From Clostridia bacterium (GTDB lineage Bacteria; Bacillota; Clostridia; Oscillospirales; Acutalibacteraceae), in contig JAFRXY010000043.1 in assembly GCA_017441385.1 (NCBI GenBank), forward strand, positions 1 through 64,000: DNA of 64,000 nucleotides, in the 5' to 3' direction. Numbering within the stretch: the first letter of the stretch is position 1; each line of letters begins with the position of its first letter. A program made the translations under genes and the position numbers. Below are positions 33,412-41,839 of this stretch, in pieces. Under the pieces are notes generated by a model. The model was not told the origin of the DNA. It worked only from the letters and a program-made list of their open reading frames with translations, and searched no databases.

Positions 33412-34140
33412 TTATTCCGGATCACCAACCTTTGCGTTCTGCGTCAAAGTTTTTCTTTCCAATACCGCATTTCCGTTCAGTGTGGCAACCGTATTATTCT
33501 TTCCCACTACTATGTAATCAAACAGACTCACTCCGATACCCCTCAGCGCATCGGAAACTCTGGTGGCAACAGTGAAATCCGTCTTACGGACAATTCCCGT
33601 TGCTTTAATGTAATTTCTCGCAAGCAAAACATGGGTGGTGTTCGTTCCCATCACCATCCGGATAACCGTTCTGATATCAATATCCTCGGCGGAAATATAA
33701 CCTTCCTGCAAATAGTGCCAGTTCAGCATACACTGTTTGTTGTCTATAAATATCACCATCAGTCGTTCCGTCTGAGAATAAGCCAGTTTTCTGACAGCGA
33801 ATTCCGAAATATTCCCTGTCCCAATGATGAATTCATTCTGTCTGCGATCTTCCCTGTATGCTTCCATAAGTTCATCAAACATACTCAGGAACAGCGCCGT
33901 ATGCTCCCCGACGCCTTCCACCTGCATCAACTGCTCCGTCCCGGCGCAGAATACGCCTTCAAGACTGCCGAATCTGTCCAGAAGCTCATGCGCAAGTTCA
34001 TTTGTATCCTTCTGAGGAATAGTATAAAACAGAATCAATTCAAGGATATTGTGTTCCTCAAAGCCATCCAATCCCTCTCTGATAAAGCGTTCTTTCAGCC
34101 GTTCTCTATGACCGACATGCTTTTTACCGTCTAAAGGCAT
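33412..34140 (-). CDS. radC: RadC-like protein with degenerate JAMM motif
   Basis: This 242-aa protein has the RadC layout: an N-terminal helix-hairpin-helix part (residues about 10-95, GFEEHNILELILFYTIP, VEGVGEHTA) and a C-terminal MPN/JAB domain (about 100-235). In active JAMM domains a zinc is held by HxHPSGD and a downstream Asp. Here the matching place reads RNYIKATG (Arg175, Tyr177), so both histidines are gone, and the later LLDHIIIG-type motif is LFDYIVVG. The protein should not bind zinc in the usual way. RadC's role was never settled. It follows folC by 11 bases. Confidence 0.85.
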   Translation of the reverse strand: MPLDGKKHVGHRERLKERFIREGLDGFEEHNILELILFYTIPQKDTNELAHELLDRFGSLEGVFCAGTEQLMQVEGVGEHTALFLSMFDELMEAYREDRRQNEFIIGTGNISEFAVRKLAYSQTERLMVIFIDNKQCMLNWHYLQEGYISAEDIDIRTVIRMVMGTNTTHVLLARNYIKATGIVRKTDFTVATRVSDALRGIGVSLFDYIVVGKNNTVATLNGNAVLERKTLTQNAKVGDPE

Positions 34141-34151
34141 ACAATCATTCC

Positions 34152-35456
34152 TTAATCCTTTCTGGATTCAATCATTTCCCGCAAAACCGGAAGCATCGCC
34201 GAAGCGAGGTAGAGTGAACCGCAAACCACAATCGCGGCTGTTTCATCTGTCATATCCAGCGCAATGGAAGCAGCTTTTTTCAAACTGTCCACCGGCTTGA
34301 CGGTGACATCCTCCCGGGCAAACTGTTCAGCGCAGACCGCAAGCTCCTTAGCACTGAGCCCCCTCGGGCTGTCGGGTGTGACCGTCAGCACCATATCAAA
34401 ACGCGGAACAATCTCGGACAGCGCCGCTTCGTACGCCTTGTCACGCAGCATGCCGATGATGCCGACAATGCTTCTGCCGCCCAGCAGCGCATCGATCGAT
34501 CCGCAGAGCGCCGCTATGCCGTCGGGATTGTGCGCTCCGTCCACCACCACAAGAGGATTATGTGAAATGATATCGAACCGCGCCGGAATCTTCGCTTTGG
34601 CAATGCCGGCTACGATCTTGTCATCCGGGAGTTTCAGGCCGTATTCATTCAGTTCCCTCGCCGTGTTGATAACGGTTACGGCATTTTCCACCTGATGCGG
34701 GCCGGCAAGCGGCACCATAAAGCGCAGGCCGCCGTAGACCGCTTCCGTCATGGTGGGCAGCATGGTCCTGACCGTAACGGTGTCCATGCCGCTGACAATC
34801 AGAGGACTTCCCAGCTCCGCGCATTTTTTCTCGATGACCGAAACGGCGGCCTGATTCTGATTGGGCGCAAGCACGACGGGGCATCCCGGCTTGATGATGC
34901 CGGCTTTCTCCGTCGCGATTTTATGTACCGTATCCCCCAGAATGTCGGTGTGATCCAGCGATATCTTGGTGATAACGGAGCAAAGAGGCTCTTTGATGAC
35001 ATTGGTGGAATCGAGTCTGCCGCCCAGCCCGCATTCCAGCACCACCACATCGCATTCCTTCTGAGCGAACCAGAGGAAGGCGACGGCGGTGATCAGTTCA
35101 AACTGGGTGAGGCTGCAACCGGATTTTTCCAGAAGATCGTTGACCGTGCGGACTTTTGTCATAAGCCCGGCAAATTCCTCCTCGCTGATCATCTCTCCGT
35201 CCACCATGAAGCGCTCGCGGAAATCAATGACAAAAGGGGAAGTGAAAAGGCCGGTTCTATATCCCGCGCCGGTCAGAATGGAAGCCAGCATGGTGCAGGT
35301 GGAGCCTTTGCCGTTGGTGCCGGCGACATGAATGAACCGGAGCTTGTCCTGCGGGTTTCCGAGGTAGGTCATCATCTTGGTAATGCGTTCCAGCCCCGGC
35401 TTGATGCCGAATTTCTCGGTGGAGTCCACATAGGCTCTTGCTTCTGTATAATTCAC
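34152..35456 (-). CDS. folC: Folylpolyglutamate synthase/dihydrofolate synthase
   Basis: This 434-aa Mur-ligase-like enzyme adds glutamate to folates (and may add the first one to dihydropteroate). The P-loop is VAGTNGKGSTCTML near residue 44. EERAGLFTSPF-type (YRTGLFTSPFVIDFRERF) and LECGLGGRLDSTN are family motifs. ISLDHTDILGDT holds the metal His, and VVDGAHNPDG follows in the C-terminal domain. Length is normal. It lies 86 bases after valS and 11 bases before radC, so it probably shares the valS T-box transcript. Confidence 0.95.
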   Translation of the reverse strand: MNYTEARAYVDSTEKFGIKPGLERITKMMTYLGNPQDKLRFIHVAGTNGKGSTCTMLASILTGAGYRTGLFTSPFVIDFRERFMVDGEMISEEEFAGLMTKVRTVNDLLEKSGCSLTQFELITAVAFLWFAQKECDVVVLECGLGGRLDSTNVIKEPLCSVITKISLDHTDILGDTVHKIATEKAGIIKPGCPVVLAPNQNQAAVSVIEKKCAELGSPLIVSGMDTVTVRTMLPTMTEAVYGGLRFMVPLAGPHQVENAVTVINTARELNEYGLKLPDDKIVAGIAKAKIPARFDIISHNPLVVVDGAHNPDGIAALCGSIDALLGGRSIVGIIGMLRDKAYEAALSEIVPRFDMVLTVTPDSPRGLSAKELAVCAEQFAREDVTVKPVDSLKKAASIALDMTDETAAIVVCGSLYLASAMLPVLREMIESRKD

Positions 35457-35542
35457 AAAAACACCTCGTTCAAGCGGTATTCCGACGTCTTCGCAAGGAA
35501 TTGACGCCGGAATACGCTGTGCAGAATGTGAAATGGTTTGTA

Positions 35543-38161
35543 TTATCTGAATTTTTCCATGGTTTCGAGAATGATCGCCTTGCGTTCCTCCGCCTTGGCG
35601 AGCTTGGTGCGCTCCGCTTCAATGACATTCGCGGGCGCTTTGGAAACGAATTTCTCGTTGGCGAGCTTGCCTTGCAGCACGGTGATGTCCTTCTCGGCTT
35701 TTTCAAGCTCCTTGTTCAGACGCGCCAGTTCCTTATCCTTATCCACCAGCTCGTCGAGCGGAATAAGAATCTTCGCACCGTCGGAAATGATGGTGACCGC
35801 GCCCTCAATGGAGAAGCTCTCCCCTACCTCAACAGCGCTTGCCGAAGCCAGCTTGTCAAAGAATTTCGCGCCATGGGTGAAGGTATCTCCGTAGGCGGTT
35901 TCGATGTAGATGTGCGCCTTCTTGGAGGGAGGAACATTCATCTCGCTGCGGCGGGTGCGGATGGCTTTGATCGCCGACATAATGCGCTCCATCTTGGCCG
36001 CTTCCTCGCCGAAAACGAAATCTTCTCTGTATTCCGGCCAGCTTGCCAGCATGAGCGTTTCACCTTCGTGGGGAATGATGGTGAAGATTTCCTCTGTAAC
36101 AAAGGGCATGAAGGGATGCAGCAGCTTGATGATGTCGGTGAGAACATAGAGCAGCACGGCGCGGACGTCGGCAGCCGTCTTGCCGCCTGCATTCAGGCGG
36201 GTCTTGGCCAGCTCGATATACCAGTCGCAATAGCAGTCCCAGATGAAGTCATAGAGCTTGGCAACCGAAACGCCGATGTCGAAATGCTCCAGATTTTCGG
36301 TCATTTCTTTGATCAGGGTGTTGAGCCGGTCGAGAATCCACTTGTCTTCCAATTCCAACTGATCGGGAATGCCCGGCATGTCGCCGTCCTCGACGTTCAT
36401 CATGACGAAGCGGGAGGCATTCCACAGCTTGTTGGCAAAATTGCGGCAGGCTTCCACCTTCTTTTCGCTGTAGCGCATATCGTTGCCGGGGCTGATGCCG
36501 TTGACCAGCGAGAAGCGGAGGGAATCCGCGCCGTATTTATTGATGATCTCCAGCGGATCGACGCCGTTGCCCAGCGACTTGGACATCTTGCGGCCTTCTC
36601 CGTCTCTCACGATGCCGTGAATGAAGATGTTTTCAAAGGGCGCTTGGTTCATATTGTGAACGCCGGAGAAAATCATTCGGGCAACCCAGAAGAAGATGAT
36701 ATCGTAGCCGGTGACAAGTGTGCTTGTCGGGTAGAAGAAATCAAGGTCTTCCGTCTTATCCGGCCAGCCCAGCGTGGAGAAGGGCCAGAGCGCCGATGAG
36801 AACCATGTGTCAAGGGTGTCCTCGTCCTGATGAATGCGGGTGCTTCCGCAGTGGCAGCATTTGTCGGGCGCGGTTCTGGAAACGGTGATCTCGCCGCAGT
36901 CGTCACAGTACCACGCGGGGATTCTGTGCCCCCACCAGAGCTGTCTTGAAATACACCAGTCGCGGATATTCTCCATCCAGTTGTAATAAATCTTGTCGAA
37001 TCTTTCGGGGACGAAATTCGCCTCGCCGCTGCGAACCGCTTCAATCGCCGGCTCCGCGAGGGGCTTCATTTTAACGAACCACTGCTTGGAAACTCTCGGC
37101 TCGACGATGGTCTTGCAGCGGTAGCAGGTGCCGACATTGTGCTTCATCGGCTCGATCTTCACAAGGAAACCGCCCGCTTCCAGATCGGCGACAATCGCCT
37201 TGCGGCATTCCTCGCGGGTCATACCTTCGTATTTGCCGCCCTGCTCATTGATAGTCGCGTCCTCGTTCATCACGTTGATGACGGGAAGGTTGTGGCGCAA
37301 GCCCACTTCGAAGTCGTTCGGGTCGTGGGCGGGCGTGATCTTCACAACGCCGGTTCCGAAGTCCATCTCGACATATTCGTCCGCGACAATCGGAATTTCC
37401 CTGTTATAGAGGGGCAGAATGACATTCTTTCCGATGAGGTGCCTGTAGCGCTCGTCCTCCGGATGAACCGCGACGGCGGTATCGCCGATCATGGTTTCGG
37501 GGCGGGTGGTGGCCAGCTCCAGATAGCCGCTGCCGTCGGCCAACGGGTAGCGCAGATGCCAGAAGAAGGCGTCCTTCTCCTCAAATTCCACTTCCGCGTC
37601 GGAGATGGAGGTCTTGCAATGGGGGCACCAGTTGATGATGCGCTCGCCGCGGTAGATCAGGCCTTCCTCGTACATCTTGTTGAAAACCTCGGTAACCGCC
37701 TTGGAGCAGCCTTCGTCCATGGTGAAGCGCTCGCGGTCCCAGTCGCAGGAGGAGCCCATCTTCTTGAGCTGGGTGACAATCCGGCCGCCGTATTCCCTTT
37801 TCCAGTCCCAGACCTTTTCGAGGAATTTCTCTCTGCCAAGATCCTCCTTGCTGAGGCCTTCCTTGCGCAGCTTCTCCACCACCTTGACTTCGGTCGCAAT
37901 GGCGGCGTGGTCGGTTCCCGGCAGCCACATGGCGCAGTAGCCCTGCATTCTTCTCCAGCGGATAAGAATGTCCTGAAGCGTATTGTCCAGCGCGTGGCCC
38001 ATGTGGAGCTGTCCCGTAATGTTGGGAGGCGGCATCATGATGGTATAGGGCTTCTTGCTGCGATCGATCTCGGTGTGGAAATAGCCCTTTTCCAACCAGT
38101 TCTGATAAATTCTGTCTTCCGCTTCCTGCGGCTCGTAGATTTTCGGCATTTCCTTTGCCAT
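35543..38161 (-). CDS. valS: Valyl-tRNA synthetase
   Basis: This 872-aa class I synthetase charges tRNA-Val. [15 protein letters not shown] is the HIGH motif, [16 protein letters not shown] the KMSKS loop, and [22 protein letters not shown] the editing domain that clears Thr-tRNA-Val. The anticodon-binding domain and the C-terminal coiled coil ([21 protein letters not shown]) are present. Length is normal. It is preceded by a T-box leader, which raises expression when uncharged tRNA-Val builds up. folC, radC and the RsmF gene follow closely on the same strand. Confidence 0.97.
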   Translation of the reverse strand: MAKEMPKIYEPQEAEDRIYQNWLEKGYFHTEIDRSKKPYTIMMPPPNITGQLHMGHALDNTLQDILIRWRRMQGYCAMWLPGTDHAAIATEVKVVEKLRKEGLSKEDLGREKFLEKVWDWKREYGGRIVTQLKKMGSSCDWDRERFTMDEGCSKAVTEVFNKMYEEGLIYRGERIINWCPHCKTSISDAEVEFEEKDAFFWHLRYPLADGSGYLELATTRPETMIGDTAVAVHPEDERYRHLIGKNVILPLYNREIPIVADEYVEMDFGTGVVKITPAHDPNDFEVGLRHNLPVINVMNEDATINEQGGKYEGMTREECRKAIVADLEAGGFLVKIEPMKHNVGTCYRCKTIVEPRVSKQWFVKMKPLAEPAIEAVRSGEANFVPERFDKIYYNWMENIRDWCISRQLWWGHRIPAWYCDDCGEITVSRTAPDKCCHCGSTRIHQDEDTLDTWFSSALWPFSTLGWPDKTEDLDFFYPTSTLVTGYDIIFFWVARMIFSGVHNMNQAPFENIFIHGIVRDGEGRKMSKSLGNGVDPLEIINKYGADSLRFSLVNGISPGNDMRYSEKKVEACRNFANKLWNASRFVMMNVEDGDMPGIPDQLELEDKWILDRLNTLIKEMTENLEHFDIGVSVAKLYDFIWDCYCDWYIELAKTRLNAGGKTAADVRAVLLYVLTDIIKLLHPFMPFVTEEIFTIIPHEGETLMLASWPEYREDFVFGEEAAKMERIMSAIKAIRTRRSEMNVPPSKKAHIYIETAYGDTFTHGAKFFDKLASASAVEVGESFSIEGAVTIISDGAKILIPLDELVDKDKELARLNKELEKAEKDITVLQGKLANEKFVSKAPANVIEAERTKLAKAEERKAIILETMEKFR

Positions 38162-38232
38162 ACGTATCAGTTCCTTTCAGAATTTTTATCGGGATAAACG
38201 CTTTTTCACGAGCGCTGGCGATACCTGACGGA

Positions 38233-38622
38233 AAAACAAAAAGTCCGCCGCAAGACGAAAAAACTTCGTCTCAGGGCGAACCTAAAATGTCCGTGATACC
38301 ACCTGAATTTGCATAATCCTTCCGGGATGCTGCACACTCTGCCGGATACGGGACTGTTTCCTCAAACAATCCGATACCGCCTTCTATGATAACGGTGAAG
38401 CTCCGTTGGAGTCTACTAAGGTTCTTCCTCGCAGGGCGGTATTCCATAACCAGCTCCCGCCATTCAAAACCCGTTCAGTCCAAAGCTCCGAGGCTACTTC
38501 ACTGCCGCCTGTGTCAAGACTCGCACCTTCCGTCTTTTCTCTGACGCAACCGTTCATCATGAACGGAACGCTGACGCGGTATGACAGTTACTACTCCTCA
38601 TCAAAGCCTTATCCAAATATTA
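38233..38622 (-). ncRNA. T-box riboswitch upstream of valS
   Basis: On the minus strand this leader has a Stem I start (GATGAGGAGTAGTAACTG), the conserved T-box AGGTGGTATCACGGA (38291-38305) that pairs with the uncharged tRNA end, and a rho-independent terminator (stem GTTCGCC...GGCGGAC with an AGACGAA/TTCGTCT inner stem, 38243-38281, then TTTTTGTTTTT). A likely specifier codon is GUA (Val) in GAAGUAG at 38495-38497. Together with the valS gene this fills the 528-base gap 38162-38689. Specifier assignment is tentative; the T-box itself is clear. Confidence 0.9.
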
Positions 38623-38627
38623 AGTGC

Positions 38628-38656
38628 ATTATAGCACCTGAATTATGATTTGTCAA
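38628..38656 (-). promoter_or_regulatory. Sigma-A promoter of the valS T-box transcript
   Basis: On the minus strand, TTGACA (38651-38656), a 17-base spacer and TATAAT (38628-38633): a consensus promoter. Confidence 0.93.
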
Positions 38657-38689
38657 TATGCAGAAACAAAAAACTATCAAAAAATTCAA

Positions 38690-39427
38690 TCACTCGGCGT
38701 TTTCCCAGTTGTGGAAAACATTCTGCACGTCGTCATTATCCTCCAGCATGTCAAGGAGCTTCTGCATCTTGACCGCAGCTTCTTCATCTTCAATGGAGGA
38801 ATAGGTATCCGGCACCTGTTCCACATCGGCGGAAACAAACGTATATCCCTTCTCTTCCAGAGCCGCGACGACAGCGCTGAAATCAGCCGGTTCGGTGTAA
38901 ATCTCGAATGCGTCGCCCTCCGCCTGAAAGTCGGAGCAGCCCGATTCAAGAGCGTCCTCCATCATCTGATCTTCTTCAATCTCGCCGTCCTCATTATCAA
39001 TGACGATGACGCCCTTCTCATTGAACATAAATGAAACGCAGCCGGTTGTGCCGAGATTGCCGCCGAATTTATCAAAATAATGCCTGAGATCCGCCGCCGT
39101 CCTGTTGCGGTTATCGGTCAGCGTTTCCACAATAACGGCAATTCCGCTCGGGCCGTAGCCTTCATAGGTAAGCGATTCATAGGTCTTGCCGTCGTTTTCG
39201 CCCGACGCTTTTTTGATAATGCGTTCGATGTTTTCATTCGGCACGTTGTTCGCCTTTGCCTTGGCTATGCAGTCACGGAGCTTGGCGTTGGCATTCGGAT
39301 CGGCGCTGCCGCCTTCGCGAACCGCAATGGCAATTTCGCGGCCGATCTTGGTGAATATCTTTGCTCTGGCGCCGTCTATTTTTTCTTTCTTTCTCTTGAT
39401 AGTGCTCCATTTGGAATGTCCTGACAT
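38690..39427 (-). CDS. yebC: YebC/PmpR family protein (TACO1-like)
   Basis: This 245-aa protein is a complete Yeb[24 protein letters not shown] at the start, [62 protein letters not shown] and the acidic end. Members were first described as transcription regulators (PmpR); more recent work links several to translation of difficult peptides, such as proline runs, as for mitochondrial TACO1. Which role holds here cannot be told. The start has AGGAGG ten bases upstream, and it has its own promoter. Confidence 0.96.
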   Translation of the reverse strand: MSGHSKWSTIKRKKEKIDGARAKIFTKIGREIAIAVREGGSADPNANAKLRDCIAKAKANNVPNENIERIIKKASGENDGKTYESLTYEGYGPSGIAVIVETLTDNRNRTAADLRHYFDKFGGNLGTTGCVSFMFNEKGVIVIDNEDGEIEEDQMMEDALESGCSDFQAEGDAFEIYTEPADFSAVVAALEEKGYTFVSADVEQVPDTYSSIEDEEAAVKMQKLLDMLEDNDDVQNVFHNWENAE

Positions 39428-39469
39428 TGGATGAAGTCCTCCTGTGAATTAATATATTCAATCCTATTT

Positions 39470-39498
39470 ATTATAATACCGTCAGGGTGTTTTGGCAA
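39470..39498 (-). promoter_or_regulatory. Sigma-A promoter of yebC
   Basis: On the minus strand, TTGCCA (39493-39498), a 17-base spacer and TATAAT (39470-39475). Confidence 0.85.
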
Positions 39499-39588
39499 GT
39501 CCTATTTTATTTTTTTGATATACAACAAATTAATTCATTCGCCGATGAAAAAAATAATATAAAACATACATTTTTTTAAAATTATATA

Positions 39589-39617
39589 TTTACAAATTGT
39601 TTTTTTTTTGCTATAAT
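39589..39617 (+). promoter_or_regulatory. Sigma-A promoter of the Gln/Pro-rich membrane protein genes
   Basis: TTTACA (39589-39594), a 17-base spacer that contains a long T-run, and TATAAT (39612-39617). The T-run in the spacer could vary in length and so change promoter strength. Confidence 0.82.
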
Positions 39618-39668
39618 ACATTTGAGCAGGTTTACTTGCAATTTTCATTTACAGAAAGGACATTTACT

Positions 39669-40154
39669 ATGGACAATCAGAACAATCAGAACGGTTACAC
39701 CAATTTCAACGGTTATCAGGCCCCGCAGGCTCCCGTGCAGCAGCCCAACGCCGTCCCGAATCCGACTCCCATCCAGCAGAATCCCTATCAGCCTGTGAAT
39801 TATCAGCAGACTGCCTACAATCCCTATCAGGTGCCGGTTCAGCAGCCGAATAAGCACAAGAGTCTTGTTCTCGGCATTCTGGCAATCGTTATCCCGATTA
39901 TCAGCTGTTCCTATCTCTCTCCCATCGGTCTGATTCTCGGTCTGATCGGCGTTATCCGCAACAAGAAATCCGCTGTTTCCTGGGTAGGTCTGGTTATCAG
40001 CATTCTTCTGGTCGCTTTCCTTTGCTTTGTCATTTATCTGGCGATTGACCCGGACAGATACAGAGCATTCCTTGAGTCCTCCGGCGTCTATTCGGACGAA
40101 CAGATCGACGCAACCCTCCGTCAGATTTACGGCTTTATCGTTTCTGTTTTCTGA
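39669..40154 (+). CDS. Gln/Pro/Asn-rich DUF4190-like membrane protein 1
   Basis: This 161-aa protein has a hydrophilic N-terminal half (about 1-68) rich in Gln, Asn, Pro and Tyr (QAPQAPVQQPNAVPNP and NPYQPVNYQQ blocks). Two membrane helices follow (LVLGILAIVIPIISC...GLILGLIGVI and VGLVISILLVAFLCFVIYLAI) with a short KKS loop between, as in DUF4190-type proteins. A 30-residue tail (ESSGVYSDEQIDATLRQIY) ends it. Function unknown. I chose the ATG at 39669, with AAAGGA eight bases upstream. It leads three similar genes in tandem. Confidence 0.85.
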   Translation: MDNQNNQNGYTNFNGYQAPQAPVQQPNAVPNPTPIQQNPYQPVNYQQTAYNPYQVPVQQPNKHKSLVLGILAIVIPIISCSYLSPIGLILGLIGVIRNKKSAVSWVGLVISILLVAFLCFVIYLAIDPDRYRAFLESSGVYSDEQIDATLRQIYGFIVSVF

Positions 40155-40206
40155 CAGTAAAGTTGATCGGTTGCACTTCATCGGTGAAATGTAAGAGGAC
40201 AGTTGA

Positions 40207-40641
40207 ATGAACAATCAAAACAATTCCACAAATTACGCGAGCAGCACCCCCGTTGATTCGGTGACGAGTAGCGAGTATGTTCAGAATATGCCTGCTCAGG
40301 AAGTCAATTCTCCGTTCATCAGCGATAATTCCTACATGACATACCCTCCGTATGCAGTTCAGGATGACGGAACCAGTAAGATACTCGGCATACTTTCGGT
40401 TATTTTTTCTGCTGTCGGACTGTGTTGCTGCGGCATTCAGTTCAGCGTAATAGGGGTCATCATGGGTATCGTTGCAATGATACAGGCAAAAAAATGCATG
40501 CAAAAGTCAAGTCTGGGTCTGACAGGCGTCATTCTGGGCGCTGTTTCGGTTTTGCTTTACATTATTTTCATGATCGCTTATTTTTCATTGATTATTTCTT
40601 CTATCTCTGACCTTGGAGGCTCTTTTGACAGCTTGTTTTAA
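40207..40641 (+). CDS. Asn/Ser-rich DUF4190-like membrane protein 2
   Basis: This 144-aa protein has a polar N-terminus of about 58 residues (NNQNNSTNYASS) and then two membrane helices (ILGILSVIFSAVGLCCCGIQFSVIGVIMGIVAMIQ; LGLTGVILGAVSVLLYIIFMIAYFSLII) with a short basic loop (AKKCMQKSS). It is clearly a diverged copy of the genes on either side. Function unknown. AGAGGA lies upstream of the ATG, and the gene is 52 bases after the first copy. Confidence 0.83.
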   Translation: MNNQNNSTNYASSTPVDSVTSSEYVQNMPAQEVNSPFISDNSYMTYPPYAVQDDGTSKILGILSVIFSAVGLCCCGIQFSVIGVIMGIVAMIQAKKCMQKSSLGLTGVILGAVSVLLYIIFMIAYFSLIISSISDLGGSFDSLF

Positions 40642-40679
40642 TCAGGCACAGTTCTGTTTCAGAAAGGAACATTATTAAT

Positions 40680-41117
40680 TTGGATAACGATCTTCTTAAC
40701 AAAACTCCGGATAATTCCGCAGACGCCGCTGCAAAAACCGCTGACGGAGGCATTCCGTTCCCCGGACAGCCCCAGCAGCAATTCCAACCCCAGCAGCAGC
40801 AATTCCCCCAGCAGACAGCGGGTGTTCCTCCCGTAACTCATCAGTATTATCAGTATACACCCGTCAATCCCGCACTCGTTTCTCAACAGAATACAGCGGA
40901 CGGTTTTGCCATTGCTTCTCTGATCTGCTCACTGGTCGGTCTGGTATGCTGCTGCACACTGGTGCCGTCGCTTCTGGCGGTGATTTTCGGTGCGGTTTCA
41001 AAAGCAAAAAATGACGGAACACGCCCGACGGGTATGTCTACCGCAGGATTGATTCTCGGAATTATCGGAATGATTCTCAATGTCATCATTCTTTTTGCTA
41101 TGTTCTACGGCGACTGA
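40680..41117 (+). CDS. Gln/Pro-rich DUF4190-like membrane protein 3
   Basis: This 145-aa protein has a polar, Gln-rich N-terminus (GQPQQQFQPQQQQFPQQ) of about 75 residues and two membrane helices (FAIASLICSLVGLVCCCTLVPSLLAVIFGAVS; STAGLILGIIGMILNVIILFAMF) separated by AKNDGTRPTGM, a typical DUF4190 form. The start is TTG, about 11 bases after AAAGGA. It is the last of three tandem copies and is followed by a shared terminator. Function unknown. Confidence 0.82.
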   Translation: MDNDLLNKTPDNSADAAAKTADGGIPFPGQPQQQFQPQQQQFPQQTAGVPPVTHQYYQYTPVNPALVSQQNTADGFAIASLICSLVGLVCCCTLVPSLLAVIFGAVSKAKNDGTRPTGMSTAGLILGIIGMILNVIILFAMFYGD

Positions 41118-41146
41118 ATACTAACGCAATCGCATTTTTCTCATCA

Positions 41147-41186
41147 AAAACCGGCTTTGTATCCGCGGTGATACAAAGCCGGTTTT
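41147..41186. terminator. Bidirectional terminator
   Basis: A perfect 16-bp stem (AAAACCGGCTTTGTAT and complement) around an 8-base loop, flanked by A on one side and T on the other. It separates two converging genes. Confidence 0.93.
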
Positions 41187-41193
41187 ATTTATT

Positions 41194-41799
41194 CTACTCT
41201 ATTCGCTCAAAGTCCTCCGCCCCGTGTTTGCAGAGAGGACATACAAAGTCTGCCGGAAGCACATCGCCTTCATAAATATAACCGCATATCTTGCAGCGGA
41301 AGCCTTTTGCTGCGCTTGCCTGCGGCTTCGGCTTGACATTGGCGTGATAATAATTGTAGGTCATGGCTTCGTTGTCACCCAGAACCCCGCAGTCGGACAC
41401 ACGGGCGATGAACATGGTGTGCGTGCCAAGATCGACGCTGGAAACCACCCAGCCGCTGATGAAGGCGCAGGCGTATTCGGTCAGCCGGATAAGACCGTTT
41501 CCGGTGCGGACAGCTCCTTCAAAGCCGTCGAACTTGTCTGCGGTTCGTCCGCTCTGGAATCCGAATCTCTCGAAAATACCGAAGGGCGCAGTTACGTCGA
41601 TAATGCTGATATTGAATTTGTTGGTGGCGGCAATCATATCATGGGTATAGTTCTGCTTGTTGACCGTCACCGCGACGCACATCGGCGAGGAAGTCACCTG
41701 AACGACAGTGTTGACAATGCAGGCATTGTCCTTGCCGTCCTGATGAGCGCTCAGCACAAAAAGACCGTACTGAATTTTCTGCAATGCTTTTGTATCCAT
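41194..41799 (-). CDS. Flavin reductase-rubredoxin (high-molecular-weight rubredoxin)
   Basis: This 201-aa protein joins a flavin reductase-like FMN domain (1 to about 155: YGLFVLSAHQDGKDNACIVNTVVQVTSSP, the FMN loop) to a C-terminal rubredoxin (about 165-201: FRCKICGYIYEGD and FVCPLCKHGAEDF) whose four Cys hold one iron. In Moorella and other anaerobes such proteins pass electrons from NAD(P)H to flavodiiron proteins that remove O2 or NO. I chose the ATG at 41799 with GAGGTG six bases upstream; the longer frame is antisense noise. No flavodiiron gene is in the window. Confidence 0.93.
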   Translation of the reverse strand: MDTKALQKIQYGLFVLSAHQDGKDNACIVNTVVQVTSSPMCVAVTVNKQNYTHDMIAATNKFNISIIDVTAPFGIFERFGFQSGRTADKFDGFEGAVRTGNGLIRLTEYACAFISGWVVSSVDLGTHTMFIARVSDCGVLGDNEAMTYNYYHANVKPKPQASAAKGFRCKICGYIYEGDVLPADFVCPLCKHGAEDFERIE

Positions 41800-41839
41800 A
41801 ATAACACCTCTTCTAAAAAAAAGTAGAATAAAGACTTGA

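Noticed and set aside
35438..36799. A 453-codon plus-strand open frame
   Set aside because: It is antisense to valS, which is complete and well matched. No motifs.
38290..38310. Possible tRNA-like element upstream of valS
   Set aside because: The sequence is the T-box that pairs with the tRNA end, with a terminator and Stem I around it; it does not fold into a cloverleaf.
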